A stretch of 49,521 bases of DNA from DASUKL01 sp036278755. Its GTDB lineage: Bacteria; Chloroflexota; Limnocylindria; Limnocylindrales; CSP1-4. Made by a program: the position numbers and the translations under genes. Positions 42,352 to 49,521 of the stretch are shown here, one piece after another. Location: contig DASUKL010000042.1 in the NCBI GenBank assembly GCA_036278755.1, forward strand, positions 1-49,521, given 5' to 3'. How positions within the stretch are numbered: position 1 is the stretch's first letter; every line of letters starts with the position of its first letter. The notes beneath the pieces were generated by a model. It searched no databases, was not told the DNA's origin, and saw only the letters and a program-made list of their open reading frames with translations.

Positions 42352-42771
42352 ATGACGGACTCCAAGCTCGATGCGCTGCGCAAGGTGCCGCTGTTCACGG
42401 GTTGCGACGGCCGGGCCATGGCCGCCATCAACCAGCTGGCCGACGAGGTCGATCTGCGAGACGGCGCGGTCCTGGCTCGCGAGGGCGATCTGGGCCACGA
42501 GTTCTTCCTCATCCTCCAGGGCACGGTGCGGATCGAGCGCGAGGGGAAGACGCTGGACACGCTGGGCCCGGGCGACTTCCTGGGCGAGATCGCCCTGCTC
42601 CAGGAGGGCCGGCGGACAGCCACGGCCACGGCCGAAGGTCCGGTCCGCGTGGCGGTCCTGACCCACCAAGGCTTCGACAGCCTGCTCGATACGCAGCCAG
42701 GCATCACCCGCGCCGTCCTGCAGGCCCTGGCCACCCGCCTGCGCGGCCTGCAGCCCGAGGCGGTCGACTAG
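42352..42771 (+). CDS. Stand-alone cyclic nucleotide-binding domain protein
   Basis: A 139-aa single CRP/CAP-type cyclic nucleotide-binding domain without a DNA-binding part. The N-terminal helix reads LDALRKVPLFTGCDGRAMAAI, the barrel has VLAREGDLGHEFFLILQGTVRI, and the phosphate-binding cassette reads GDFLGEIALLQEGRRTATATA with the conserved Glu and Arg. It ends in the C-helix TRAVLQALATRLRGLQ. It probably senses cAMP or a similar ligand and acts by protein contact. A purine-rich GGGAGAGAGATGGG precedes the start. It lies 45 bp after mmsA. Confidence 0.88.
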   Translation: MTDSKLDALRKVPLFTGCDGRAMAAINQLADEVDLRDGAVLAREGDLGHEFFLILQGTVRIEREGKTLDTLGPGDFLGEIALLQEGRRTATATAEGPVRVAVLTHQGFDSLLDTQPGITRAVLQALATRLRGLQPEAVD

Positions 42772-42799
42772 GCCACCGCGCCCTGAGGGCTCCCCGCCC

Positions 42800-42814
42800 G
42801 GCCCCCCCGGGGCC
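42800..42814. terminator. Hairpin between convergent genes
   Basis: GGCCCC and GGGGCC flank a 3-nt loop in the 49-bp gap between the cyclic nucleotide-binding gene and the Fe-alcohol dehydrogenase gene. A very stable short stem without a T-run; could serve both strands. Confidence 0.4.
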
Positions 42815-42820
42815 CACCCT

Positions 42821-44026
42821 TCAGAGGCTGCGCTCGAGGATCGCGGTGATCTCGCCGTCCGTGAGCTCGATGGGGTTCGTCCGCATGCTGGAGCCCCGAC
42901 TCTCGGCCACGATCCGGGGCAGGTCGGCCGCCGTCAGGCCATAGGCGCCCAGGCCCGGCACGTCCAGGCTGCGGGCCAGGTCCGCTAGCCAGGCCACCAG
43001 TGCCACTCGGGCCTCGCCGTCGGTGGCGTCCTTGGCGGGGGTCAGGAGGCGGCCCAGCCGGGCGTAGCGAGCCAGGGCTGGTGAAGCGGGGGCCCGTGCC
43101 TCGAGGGCCCGGACGTTTGTCGCGACCACGGCGCTGAGGACCGCCCCGCAGGCCGCGCCGTGGGGGATGGTCACGTGCGCCCCGAGAGGCGAGGCCAGCC
43201 CGTGCACCGCACCCAGGCCGGCGTTGGCCAGGCAGATACCCGAGAGGAGGGCGCCGTAGGCCATCGCCGCGCGGACGCCGGCCGAGGCGTCGGGGTCCGG
43301 CGAGTCGGCCAGGGCGTGCCAGGCCGGCAGCGCTGTGGCCACGCGCCTCAGGCCGTCGAGGGCCAGGGCGTCGGTCAGGGGCCCGGCCCGGAGCGAGACG
43401 TACGGCTCGAGCAGCTGGGTCAGGGCGTCCAGACCGTTGGCCGCGACGAGAGCCGGCGGGGCGCCGGCCAGGAGGTCGGGATCGACGATGGCCTCCACGG
43501 CCACGAGTCGCTCGTCGCGGAAGGAGCGCTTGAAACCTTCCGGCCCGCGCTCGGTGAGGACCGCGTTGCGCGTCGCCTCGCTGCCCGTGCCGGCCGTCGT
43601 GGGCAGGGCCACGAAGGGCAGGCTGGGGCCGGCGTAGGGCAGGCCCGGGCCCACGCCTTCGAGATGGTCGCGCACCGACCGGCCGCTGGGCACCAGGCCG
43701 GCCACGGCCTTGGCCGTGTCGAGGGCGCTGCCTCCACCGATGCCGACGACGACCTCCACCCCGGCCTCCCGGCCCCGGACGGCGAAGGCGTCCACCGCGT
43801 CTGGCGTGGGCTCACCCGCGACGCTGGCCTCGGTCACCACGACATCGCGCGCCTCGAGCGCGGCCAGCAGCTCCGGCCAGCGGGCCGAGGCCTGGAAGGA
43901 GCGTCCGCCGGTCACCAAGAGCGCCCGCCGGCCGTGACTGGCCACGACCTCCGGCAGCTCGGTCAGGCGGCCGTGGCCGAACCGGATCCGCGGCAGCCGG
44001 CCCAGGACGAACGGGGCCGGGGCCTC
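42821..44026 (-). CDS. Iron-containing alcohol dehydrogenase family protein, start unresolved
   Basis: A group III (iron-type) alcohol dehydrogenase/maleylacetate reductase fold protein, about 400 aa. Visible are PFVLGRLPRIRFGHGRL near the start, the NAD motif VVVGIGGGSALDTAKAVA, LPTTAGTGSEAT, LDALTQLLEPYVS, VHGLASPLGAHV and IPHGAACGAVL. Two of the four usual metal ligands are the His residues in VHG and PHG, a third is the Asp in LDALTQ, but the expected fourth His there is Gln. No ATG, GTG or TTG lies in frame between the stop of the upstream ABM gene and the conserved N-terminus; the nearest are ATGs at 44164 and 44170, deep inside the ABM gene. The 5' limit given is simply the ABM stop. 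A semialdehyde reductase role beside mmsA is inference. Confidence 0.8.
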   Translation of the reverse strand, partial: EAPAPFVLGRLPRIRFGHGRLTELPEVVASHGRRALLVTGGRSFQASARWPELLAALEARDVVVTEASVAGEPTPDAVDAFAVRGREAGVEVVVGIGGGSALDTAKAVAGLVPSGRSVRDHLEGVGPGLPYAGPSLPFVALPTTAGTGSEATRNAVLTERGPEGFKRSFRDERLVAVEAIVDPDLLAGAPPALVAANGLDALTQLLEPYVSLRAGPLTDALALDGLRRVATALPAWHALADSPDPDASAGVRAAMAYGALLSGICLANAGLGAVHGLASPLGAHVTIPHGAACGAVLSAVVATNVRALEARAPASPALARYARLGRLLTPAKDATDGEARVALVAWLADLARSLDVPGLGAYGLTAADLPRIVAESRGSSMRTNPIELTDGEITAILERSL

Positions 44027-44342
44027 AGGCGCGTCCGTCGCCGTCCTCGAGATCGGGTGCGAAGCCGTCGTAGAGCGCGGCCCAACGCGGCTCGGCCATC
44101 CAGTCGGCCACCGTCTCGCGCCAGCGCAGGTAGTGAGCGGTCTCCTTGTGGGCGGCCGCCGCATCCGCATCGCGGTAGGCCTCGTAGAGGAGGACGCGGG
44201 TCGGGTCCTCGACGGAGCGCAGGACGTCGAAGCGGACGTTGCCCGGCTCCTGGACCGCGCCCCGAGCGTTGGCTCGGGTGGCCTCCAGGAACGGCTCCAG
44301 GTGCTCGGCCTTGACGTGGATGCTGACCAGCGAGACGTGCAT
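44025..44342 (-). CDS. ABM-domain protein (antibiotic biosynthesis monooxygenase-like)
   Basis: A 105-aa single ABM ferredoxin-like fold protein, of the kind that includes LsrG and small cofactor-free monooxygenases. Visible are VSLVSIHVKAEHLEPFLEATRANA, EPGNVRFDVLRSVEDPTRVLLYEAYRD and AHKETAHYLRWRETVADWM. The catalysed reaction cannot be predicted. It starts 3 bp after the hydantoinase stop, so it belongs to the minus-strand operon. Its 3' end touches the Fe-alcohol dehydrogenase coding frame. Confidence 0.87.
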   Translation of the reverse strand: MHVSLVSIHVKAEHLEPFLEATRANARGAVQEPGNVRFDVLRSVEDPTRVLLYEAYRDADAAAAHKETAHYLRWRETVADWMAEPRWAALYDGFAPDLEDGDGRA

Positions 44343-44345
44343 CGC

Positions 44346-45746
44346 TCAGGCTCTGGCGAGGACGGCTCCGGTGGGCGACCGTCGCAGGAAACGACCCCGG
44401 CCCGGCTGGCCGATGAAGGCGCCATCCTCGACGATCACCGCGCCGCGGGAGAGCACGACGTCCGAGCCGCCGGTCACCTCGAGGCCCTCATAGCAGGAGT
44501 AGTCGACGTCCATGTGGTGCGTCCGGGCGCTGATGGTGTGCTTGCGCTGGGGGTCGTAGACGACGATGTCGGCGTCAGCCCCGGGGGCCACCACGCCCTT
44601 GCGCCCGGCCAGCCCGAACATCCGGGCCGGCGCGGCCGAGCAGACCTCGACCCATCGCTCGAGGCTGATGTGGCCCTCCCGGACCCCGCCCGAGTGCATG
44701 AGGTCGACGCGGTCCTCGACCCCCGGCAGGCCGTTGGGGATCTTGCGGAAGTCGTCCCGGCCCAGCTCCTTCTGGCCGTGGAAGTCGAAGGGGCAATGGT
44801 CGGTCGAGACCACCTGGAGGTCGTCGCTGCGGAGACCCTTCCACAGCTCCGGCCAGGTGGACTTGGGCCGCAGCGGCGGGGAGCAGACGAACTTGGAGCC
44901 CTCGAAGCCGTTGCCCAGGTCGTCCAGGGAGAGGAAGAGGTACTGGGGGCAGGTCTCGGCGTAGGCCGGCACGCCCCGGTCGCGGGCCTCGCGCACGGCC
45001 TGGAGGGCGTCGATGACCGAGAGGTGGACGATGTAGACGGCCGAGCCGGCCGCTTCGGCCAGGCGGATGACCCGGCTGGTGGCCTCGCCCTCGAAGATCG
45101 GGTAGCGGACCACGCCGTGCTCGTACGGCGCGGTCTGGCCGGCGGCCACGGCCTGGGCGGCCACGACGTCGATGGCCATCCCGTTCTCGGCGTGCATCAT
45201 GATCAGCCCGCCGTTGGCGGCCGCACGCTGCATGGCCCGGAAGATCGCCCCGTCGTCGCTGTAGAAGACGCCGGGGTAGGCCGTGAACAGCTTGAAGTCC
45301 GTCACGCCCTCGGCTACCAGGGCGTCCATCTCGGCCACCGAGTCGTCGTTGACGTCGCTCATGATCATGTGGAAGCCGTAGTCGATGACGGCCTTGCCCT
45401 CGGCCTTGGCGTGCCAGGTGTCGAGGCCGGCCCGCAGGCTCTGGCCGCGGGACTGGATGGCGAAGTCGATGATCGTGGTCGTGCCGCCGAAGGCCGCGGC
45501 CCGGGTGCCCGTCTCGAAGGTGTCTTTCGAGAACGTGCCGCCGAAGGGCATCTCCATGTGGGTGTGGACGTCGATGGCCCCGGGGATGACGAGCTTGCCG
45601 TCGGCGTCGATGGTCCGCTCCACTTGACCCGCCGTGGCCGCCAGGTCCTGACCCACGGCGACGATGGTCTCGTCCTCGATGAGTACGTCAGCCAGGCTCA
45701 CGCCGTCGGCGTTGACGACCGTGCCGTTGATGATGAGCGTCCTCAC
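44346..45746 (-). CDS. Dihydropyrimidinase/hydantoinase
   Basis: A 466-aa amidohydrolase opening the ring of dihydropyrimidines or hydantoins. Metal-site residues are present: HTH in IDVHTHMEMP, the Lys to be carbamylated in TDFKLFTAYPG, His in MMHAENG, His in YIVHLS and Asp in VSTDHCPFDF. The SDDLQVVSTDHC and NGLPGVEDR segments are those of dihydropyrimidinase rather than dihydroorotase. The GTG at 45746 is set by a perfect GAAGGAGGA seven bases upstream; it overlaps the upstream LLM stop by 4 bp. Uracil- or thymine-derived dihydropyrimidine is the likely substrate given the beta-ureidopropionase-like and aminotransferase neighbours. Confidence 0.93.
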   Translation of the reverse strand: MRTLIINGTVVNADGVSLADVLIEDETIVAVGQDLAATAGQVERTIDADGKLVIPGAIDVHTHMEMPFGGTFSKDTFETGTRAAAFGGTTTIIDFAIQSRGQSLRAGLDTWHAKAEGKAVIDYGFHMIMSDVNDDSVAEMDALVAEGVTDFKLFTAYPGVFYSDDGAIFRAMQRAAANGGLIMMHAENGMAIDVVAAQAVAAGQTAPYEHGVVRYPIFEGEATSRVIRLAEAAGSAVYIVHLSVIDALQAVREARDRGVPAYAETCPQYLFLSLDDLGNGFEGSKFVCSPPLRPKSTWPELWKGLRSDDLQVVSTDHCPFDFHGQKELGRDDFRKIPNGLPGVEDRVDLMHSGGVREGHISLERWVEVCSAAPARMFGLAGRKGVVAPGADADIVVYDPQRKHTISARTHHMDVDYSCYEGLEVTGGSDVVLSRGAVIVEDGAFIGQPGRGRFLRRSPTGAVLARA

Positions 45747-46786
45747 CCTATCTCCTCCTTCGACTGTCCGGTCAGGCCCGCTGCGGCAGCCGGCGTGTCC
45801 CGCAGGGCCGGGATGACCTCCCGGCCGTAGGCCTCCAGCTGCGCCTCCTCGTCGCCGTTCATGAGGTAGACGTTGAACTGATCGACGCCCGCAGCGGCCA
45901 GCTCGTGCAGCTTGCGGACGTGATCCTCGGCTGAACCCAGGACGCACATCCGGTCGGTCACCTCGTGGCCCACGAAGGCGGCGTTGCTGGAGCCGACCTC
46001 GGCGTGGTGGTGGTAGTCGTAGCCTTGGCGCTCGGCGATGTAGCCGGTGAGGGCCGGCGGCAGCTGGTCGCGCGGGTAGCGGGTCACGAGGTCCACGACG
46101 TGGTTGCTGACGAGGGCCGGGAACCAGCTCGTGCGCTTCCGCCCCTCGTCCAGCGGCCCGACATAGGCGGCCGCCGCGGCCATGACCCGGACCGCGGACG
46201 GATCGCGGCCGGCCGCCCGGGCGGCGTCGCGGAGTTGGCTCACGAACCAGCGGATGAGGTCCGGGTCGGCGAGCTGGAGGATGACCCCGTCGGCGATGCG
46301 GCCGATGAGGGCCAGGGCCTTGGGGCCGTAGCCGGCGATCCAGACGGGCAGCCGCTGGCCCGGGCTCCAGGTCAGCTGCAGGCGGGTGCCGTCGTCGTCG
46401 ACGGCGCGGCCCTCGACGAGGTCACGGATGAGGGTCACGGCCTTCTCGAGGGTGCCGAGCGTGGTGGGTGGGCGGCCCATGACCCGGCGGGCCGAGTCGC
46501 CCCGCCCGATGCCCAGAACCATCCGCCCGCCGCTGATGATGTCCAGGGTGGCCAGGGCGCTGGCCGTCACGGTCGGGTCGCGGGTGGCGGGGTTGGTCAC
46601 GCAGGTGCCGAGGCGGAGCCGCTCCGACTCGAGGGCCATGATGGTCAGGAGGGGGTAGACCTCCTGCCACAGGACGTGAGAGTCGAAGAGCCAGCCGTAG
46701 TCGAAGCCGGCCGCCTCCGCCTGACGGGTCAGGGCGATCGTGCGCTCGACGCTGTGGTCGGGCTTGAGGGTGAATCCGAAGTCCAC
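45743..46786 (-). CDS. LLM-class flavin/F420-dependent oxidoreductase
   Basis: A 347-aa TIM-barrel luciferase-like (LLM) oxidoreductase. Visible are DFGFTLKPDHSVERTIALTRQAE, FDYGWLFDSHVLWQEVYPLL, LGTCVTNPATRDPTVTASALATL, GGRMVLGIGRGDSARR and VWIAGYGPKALALIGRIADG. It resembles the F420-dependent branch that is repeatedly found near hydantoinases, not the FMN-dependent RutA. The GTG at 46786 has GAGGAG seven bases upstream. It is sandwiched between the amidohydrolase (36 bp upstream) and the hydantoinase (4-bp overlap), so it should act on the same metabolite, perhaps as the missing pyrimidine/dihydropyrimidine redox step; that role is inference. Confidence 0.9.
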   Translation of the reverse strand: MDFGFTLKPDHSVERTIALTRQAEAAGFDYGWLFDSHVLWQEVYPLLTIMALESERLRLGTCVTNPATRDPTVTASALATLDIISGGRMVLGIGRGDSARRVMGRPPTTLGTLEKAVTLIRDLVEGRAVDDDGTRLQLTWSPGQRLPVWIAGYGPKALALIGRIADGVILQLADPDLIRWFVSQLRDAARAAGRDPSAVRVMAAAAAYVGPLDEGRKRTSWFPALVSNHVVDLVTRYPRDQLPPALTGYIAERQGYDYHHHAEVGSSNAAFVGHEVTDRMCVLGSAEDHVRKLHELAAAGVDQFNVYLMNGDEEAQLEAYGREVIPALRDTPAAAAGLTGQSKEEIG

Positions 46787-46821
46787 GGCTGACTCCTCGA
46801 CTGGGCCGCTCGGGCGCCGGG

Positions 46822-47673
46822 CTAGGGTCGGGTCAGGTCCTCGTAGGCCTCCGGTCGCCGGTCCCGGAAGAACTGCCAGGTCTGGCGGACCTCGGTGATC
46901 TGGTCGAGGTCCATGTCCCGGACCAGGAGCTCCTCGTCGTGTGGAGAGCCCACCCCGCCGATGAACTGGCCGCGCGGGTCGCAGAAGTAGCTCTGGCCGT
47001 AGAAGTCGTCGTCGCCGATCTCGGCCTCGACACCGACCCGGTTGATGGTGCCCACGAAGTAGCCGTTGGCCACGGCGTGGCTGACCTGCTCGATGCGCCA
47101 CAGGTATTCGGAGAGCCCACGACTCGTGGCCGAGGGGATGAAGACCATCTCGGCCCCGTTGAGGCCCAGGGCTCGGGCGCCCTCGGGAAAGTGGCGGTCG
47201 TAGCAGATGTAGACGCCGACCTTGCCCACGGCCGTCTCGAAGACCGGGTAGCCCAGGTTGCCGGGCCGGAAGTAGTACTTCTCCCAGAAGCCCTTGACGT
47301 GCGGGATGTGGGTCTTGCGGTACTTGCCGAGGTAGGTGCCGTCTGCGTCGATGACGGCCGCGGTGTTGTAGTAGATGCCGCTGGCCTGCTCGTCCTCCTC
47401 GTACATCGGGACGACCAGGACCATCCCCGTCTCCTTGGCAAGGTCCTGCATCCGCCTGGTCGTGGGCCCGTCCGGGATGTGCTCCGTGTAGCTGTAGTAG
47501 CGGGGCTCCTGGACCTGGCAGAAGTAGGGCCCGTAGAAGAGCTCCTGCATGCAAAAGACCTGAGCCCCCTGCTTGGCCGCCTCGTGGGCGTAGCGCTCGT
47601 GCTTCTGGATCATCGACTCCTTGTCGCCGGTCCAGGTGGCCTGGAGCAGTGCGCCCCGAACGTTCCGCGGCAT
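46822..47673 (-). CDS. Nitrilase-superfamily amidohydrolase (beta-ureidopropionase-like)
   Basis: A 283-aa carbon-nitrogen hydrolase. The catalytic triad is visible: Glu in FCMQELFYGPYF, Lys in GKYRKTHIPH and Cys in VGVYICYDRHFPEGAR, followed by FIPSATSRGLSEYLW. This pattern matches beta-ureidopropionase and N-carbamoylputrescine amidase, which remove the carbamoyl group from N-carbamoyl-beta-alanine or N-carbamoyl amines. The context (next to a hydantoinase and a beta-amino-acid-type aminotransferase) favours beta-ureidopropionase. The ATG at 47673 is chosen over 47682 because GAGGAGGG sits at a proper distance only for the former. It is divergent from the aminotransferase gene by 269 bp. 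Confidence 0.92.
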   Translation of the reverse strand: MPRNVRGALLQATWTGDKESMIQKHERYAHEAAKQGAQVFCMQELFYGPYFCQVQEPRYYSYTEHIPDGPTTRRMQDLAKETGMVLVVPMYEEDEQASGIYYNTAAVIDADGTYLGKYRKTHIPHVKGFWEKYYFRPGNLGYPVFETAVGKVGVYICYDRHFPEGARALGLNGAEMVFIPSATSRGLSEYLWRIEQVSHAVANGYFVGTINRVGVEAEIGDDDFYGQSYFCDPRGQFIGGVGSPHDEELLVRDMDLDQITEVRQTWQFFRDRRPEAYEDLTRP

Positions 47674-47942
47674 CCTTGGCATCCCTCCTCGTCCGGCGGC
47701 GCCAGGCGCCGTCCGGCAAACGCAGGTCGGCCTCGCCGTCACCGCAGCGCCAGTCGCCGACGATCAGTCTCGACGGCCGCAGTGTACGTCGGCCAGAGGT
47801 CCGAGGCGGCGCCCTCCGGCGGAGCCGGGCTCGACCACGCAGAGGGGACCGCCCGTGTGCGACAATCCCGCCCGACGAGGCGCGCCGTGACGCGCTCGAG
47901 GGCGTCGGGAGCGCAGTCACCTCGAAGCGCTGGAGGAGCGAG
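47674..47942. promoter_or_regulatory. Divergent control region of the catabolic cluster
   Basis: A 269-bp intergenic region between the amidohydrolase (minus) and aminotransferase (plus) starts. It must hold both promoters. Ribosome sites are clear at both ends (GAGGAGGG on the minus strand and GGAGGAG before 47943). CGACAATCC near 47860 is a possible plus-strand -10 region. I did not find a convincing symmetrical operator. Confidence 0.35.
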
Positions 47943-49280
47943 ATGAGCGTGGAGACGGCCGCCGGAGCGATGACCAGCCAGGAGATGATCGATCTCTCCC
48001 GGCGTTTCACGCTCTTCCCCTGGGCCGCCCAGGGCTCGGTGGAGCCGATCCCCATCGACCATGCCGAGGGGGTCTACCTCTACACCCCCGACGGCGAGCG
48101 CATCCTCGACTTCAACAGCCAGCTGATGAGCGTCAACATCGGCCATGGCGACCGGCGGGTCATCGATGCCATCGCCGCCCAGGCGGCCAAGGTCCAGTAC
48201 GTCATGCCGACGATGGTCACCGAGGCCCGAGCCCGACTGGGCCAGAAGCTGGCCAGCCTCCTCCCGGGCGACATCGACAAGGTCTTCTTCACCCTGGGCG
48301 GCGCGGAGGCCAATGAGAACGCCATCAAGTTCGCCCGTCAGTACAGCGGCCGCCACAAGATCGCGGCTCGCTACCGCTCGTACCACGGCGCCACGGCCGG
48401 GGTCATGACCCTCACCGGTGACCCGCGGCGCTGGGCCAACGAGCCCGGCATCAGCGGCGTCGTGCGCATCCCCGATACCCACCCCTGGGGCGAGGCCGAG
48501 CCACGCCCGGCGGACGAGGTCCTCCGCGACACCGAGCTCGTGCTGCAGTACGAAGGCCCCCAGACCATCGCCGCCATCCTGGTCGAGACGGTCGTCGGCA
48601 CGAACGGCATCCTCATCCCGCCGGATGGCTACCTCCAGGGCCTGCGCGAGCTGTGCGACCGCTACGGCATCCTCCTCATCTGCGATGAGGTCATGGCCGG
48701 CTTCGGACGAACCGGTCAGTGGTTCGCCGTCGACAACTGGGGCGTCGTGCCGGACATCATGACCATGGCCAAGGGCCTGACCTCGAGCTACCTGCCCCTT
48801 GGCGCCGTGGGCCTCCGCCGCGAGATCGCCGAGCGCTTCGAGAAGCAGGTCTTCTTCGGCGGCCTGACGTACAACAGCCACCCCGTCAGCCTGGCCGCGG
48901 CCCTGGCCACCATCAGCGTCTACGAGGAGGACGGGCTGATCGAGCGCTCCCGCAAGCTGGGCGAGGTCATGGCCCGCCACCACCAGGCGCTGAAGGCCAA
49001 GCATCCCAGCGTGGGGGCCGTCCGCAACATCGGCCTCTTCGGGGTCATCGACCTCGTCCGCCGGCGGGATCCGTACACCCCTCTCACGAGCTACAACGGC
49101 GACAGCGACGAGATGAAGGCCATCCGTGCCTTCGTCAGGCAGCAGGGCATGTTCACGATGTTCCACTGGAACTCGATAGACACCAACCCGCCGCTGTGCG
49201 TCACCGAGGAGCAGCTGGCCGACGGCTTCGCCATCATCGATCGAGCCCTCGACATCGCCGACCAGGCGGTCCAGGTCTAG
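47943..49280 (+). CDS. Class III aminotransferase (beta-alanine/taurine type)
   Basis: A 445-aa PLP-dependent omega-amino acid aminotransferase. Visible are LFPWAAQGSVEPIPIDHAEG, GGAEANENAIKFARQY, RYRSYHGATAGVMTLTGD, ICDEVMAGFGRTGQWFAVD and the PLP lysine in IMTMAKGLTSSYLPLGAV, then FFGGLTYNSHPVSLAAAL. It is close to aminotransferases acting on beta-alanine, 3-aminoisobutyrate or taurine with pyruvate or 2-oxoglutarate. Next to a beta-ureidopropionase-like gene the beta-amino acid role (giving malonate or methylmalonate semialdehyde for MmsA) is most likely. The ATG at 47943 has GGAGGAG five bases upstream. Confidence 0.92.
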   Translation: MSVETAAGAMTSQEMIDLSRRFTLFPWAAQGSVEPIPIDHAEGVYLYTPDGERILDFNSQLMSVNIGHGDRRVIDAIAAQAAKVQYVMPTMVTEARARLGQKLASLLPGDIDKVFFTLGGAEANENAIKFARQYSGRHKIAARYRSYHGATAGVMTLTGDPRRWANEPGISGVVRIPDTHPWGEAEPRPADEVLRDTELVLQYEGPQTIAAILVETVVGTNGILIPPDGYLQGLRELCDRYGILLICDEVMAGFGRTGQWFAVDNWGVVPDIMTMAKGLTSSYLPLGAVGLRREIAERFEKQVFFGGLTYNSHPVSLAAALATISVYEEDGLIERSRKLGEVMARHHQALKAKHPSVGAVRNIGLFGVIDLVRRRDPYTPLTSYNGDSDEMKAIRAFVRQQGMFTMFHWNSIDTNPPLCVTEEQLADGFAIIDRALDIADQAVQV

Positions 49281-49395
49281 CCCTCGTCCCGGCCCCCACG
49301 GCGCTCACACCGACGGTCGCGGACCGGTCGTTCGTCGAGCGGCTCGCCGCGGCCCTGGAGGGGTGCCGCCGCGATCGGCCCCTGACGGCTCGTGG
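49281..49395. other. Intergenic, nothing recognised
   Basis: A short gap between the aminotransferase stop and the promoter of the DUF2277 gene. No hairpin with a T-run and no gene are seen. Confidence 0.4.
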
Positions 49396-49401
49396 CACAC
49401 T
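49396..49401 (+). promoter_or_regulatory. Leaderless -10 element of the DUF2277 gene
   Basis: CACACT six bases before the ATG at 49408, with no Shine-Dalgarno. Confidence 0.4.
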
Positions 49402-49407
49402 GCCCGC

Positions 49408-49521
49408 ATGTGCCGCAGCATCAAGACCCTTCGCGGGCCTCAGCCCGCCAGCGACGAGGAGATCCGCGCCGCCGCCCTCCAGTTCGTGCGGAAGGTGAGC
49501 GGCTACCGGGCCCCCGCGGCC
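49408..49521 (+). CDS. DUF2277 protein, cut by the window end
   Basis: The first 38 codons of a small protein starting MCRSIKTLRG, with DEEIRAAALQFVRKVSGYR. This is the N-terminus of DUF2277, a family of about 90 residues of unknown function common in Actinobacteria, Chloroflexota and relatives. The invariant Met-Cys-Arg start supports the ATG at 49408. The rest lies outside the window. Confidence 0.88.
   Translation, partial: MCRSIKTLRGPQPASDEEIRAAALQFVRKVSGYRAPAA

Noticed and set aside
46822..47742. Extended start of the amidohydrolase at 47742.
   Set aside because: The first 20 codons lack a ribosome site and read as Arg/Cys/Pro-rich filler; GAGGAGGG precedes the ATG at 47673.
45743..48055. 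A 770-aa minus-strand frame covering the LLM oxidoreductase and beyond.
   Set aside because: The upstream half is the shifted frame of the amidohydrolase and the intergenic region; the LLM domain begins at the GTG at 46786 with a good ribosome site.

Overview
The window is chromosomal DNA of very high GC content, about 70% by eye. It is packed with short, mostly co-oriented gene runs on both strands. I saw no phage, plasmid, transposase, CRISPR, rRNA or tRNA signal. The content points to a Gram-variable, free-living aerobe, most likely a Chloroflexota of the Limnocylindria/Ellin6529 kind; an actinobacterial-type lineage is the alternative. The pointers are SufB-SufD-Rieske, a menaquinone-type UbiE/MenG, F420-type enzymes (a deazaflavin nitroreductase and an LLM oxidoreductase), an ECF41 sigma factor, a DUF2277 protein and frequent leaderless promoters. 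The lineage is an inference, not something the sequence proves.

Layout. 1-749 is non-coding and carries the first copy of a dispersed element with TGGCCA boxes, plus short tandem repeats. 750-5461 holds a HerA-like ATPase (DUF853), a helix-hairpin-helix protein, a PPK2 polyphosphate kinase, a secreted helical protein and a DUF309 protein. 5477-9730 holds a flavin disulfide-type oxidoreductase, an ECF41 sigma factor, a deazaflavin nitroreductase and a BNR-repeat protein. 9735-14044 holds a MoaD/ThiS-like protein, an MFS exporter, two methyltransferases and an SRAP (HMCES/YedK) protein. 14085-17576 is a suf promoter followed by sufB-sufD-Rieske. 17648-18401 is a small membrane protein and a repeat-rich non-coding stretch. 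18402-21354 holds a thioesterase, a GlcD-type oxidase and an ornithine cyclodeaminase-like protein. 21415-25580 runs from a ferritin-like/VIT1 fusion through a cupin and an ECF sigma/anti-sigma pair to MenG. 25479-29211 holds Lgt, TauE/DUF1634 and a META-domain lipoprotein. 29332-31644 is cystathionine beta-synthase and a kinase-like protein. 31645-32379 is the second, inverted copy of the TGGCCA-box element and the pckA leader. 32380-40633 holds PEP carboxykinase, a channel-like membrane protein, a cystathionine gamma-synthase/lyase, malate dehydrogenase, a cytidylate-kinase-like protein, an MFS carrier and a degenerate Lgt paralogue.

The last 9 kb (40759-49280) looks like a catabolic neighbourhood for reductive pyrimidine or beta-amino-acid breakdown. 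It contains a dihydropyrimidinase/hydantoinase, a beta-ureidopropionase-like amidohydrolase, a class III aminotransferase and a CoA-acylating methylmalonate/malonate-semialdehyde dehydrogenase. Alongside are an LLM-class (F420/flavin) oxidoreductase, an iron-type alcohol dehydrogenase and a small ABM monooxygenase. No conventional dihydropyrimidine dehydrogenase is present in the window.

Most striking observations. (1) Two inverted copies, 31 kb apart, of a roughly 300-bp non-coding element keep the spacing of six TGGCCA-type boxes almost exactly (71/72, 83, 28, 45, 60 bp). Their substitutions are not protein-like. (2) About a dozen start codons sit 6-9 nt downstream of TANNNT-type -10 hexamers, which implies leaderless mRNAs and corrects several starts. 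(3) An LLM oxidoreductase is embedded between the hydantoinase and the amidohydrolase. (4) Three copies of an 18-bp motif lie in a 410-bp gap. (5) There is an Lgt paralogue that has lost the family's active-site signature.
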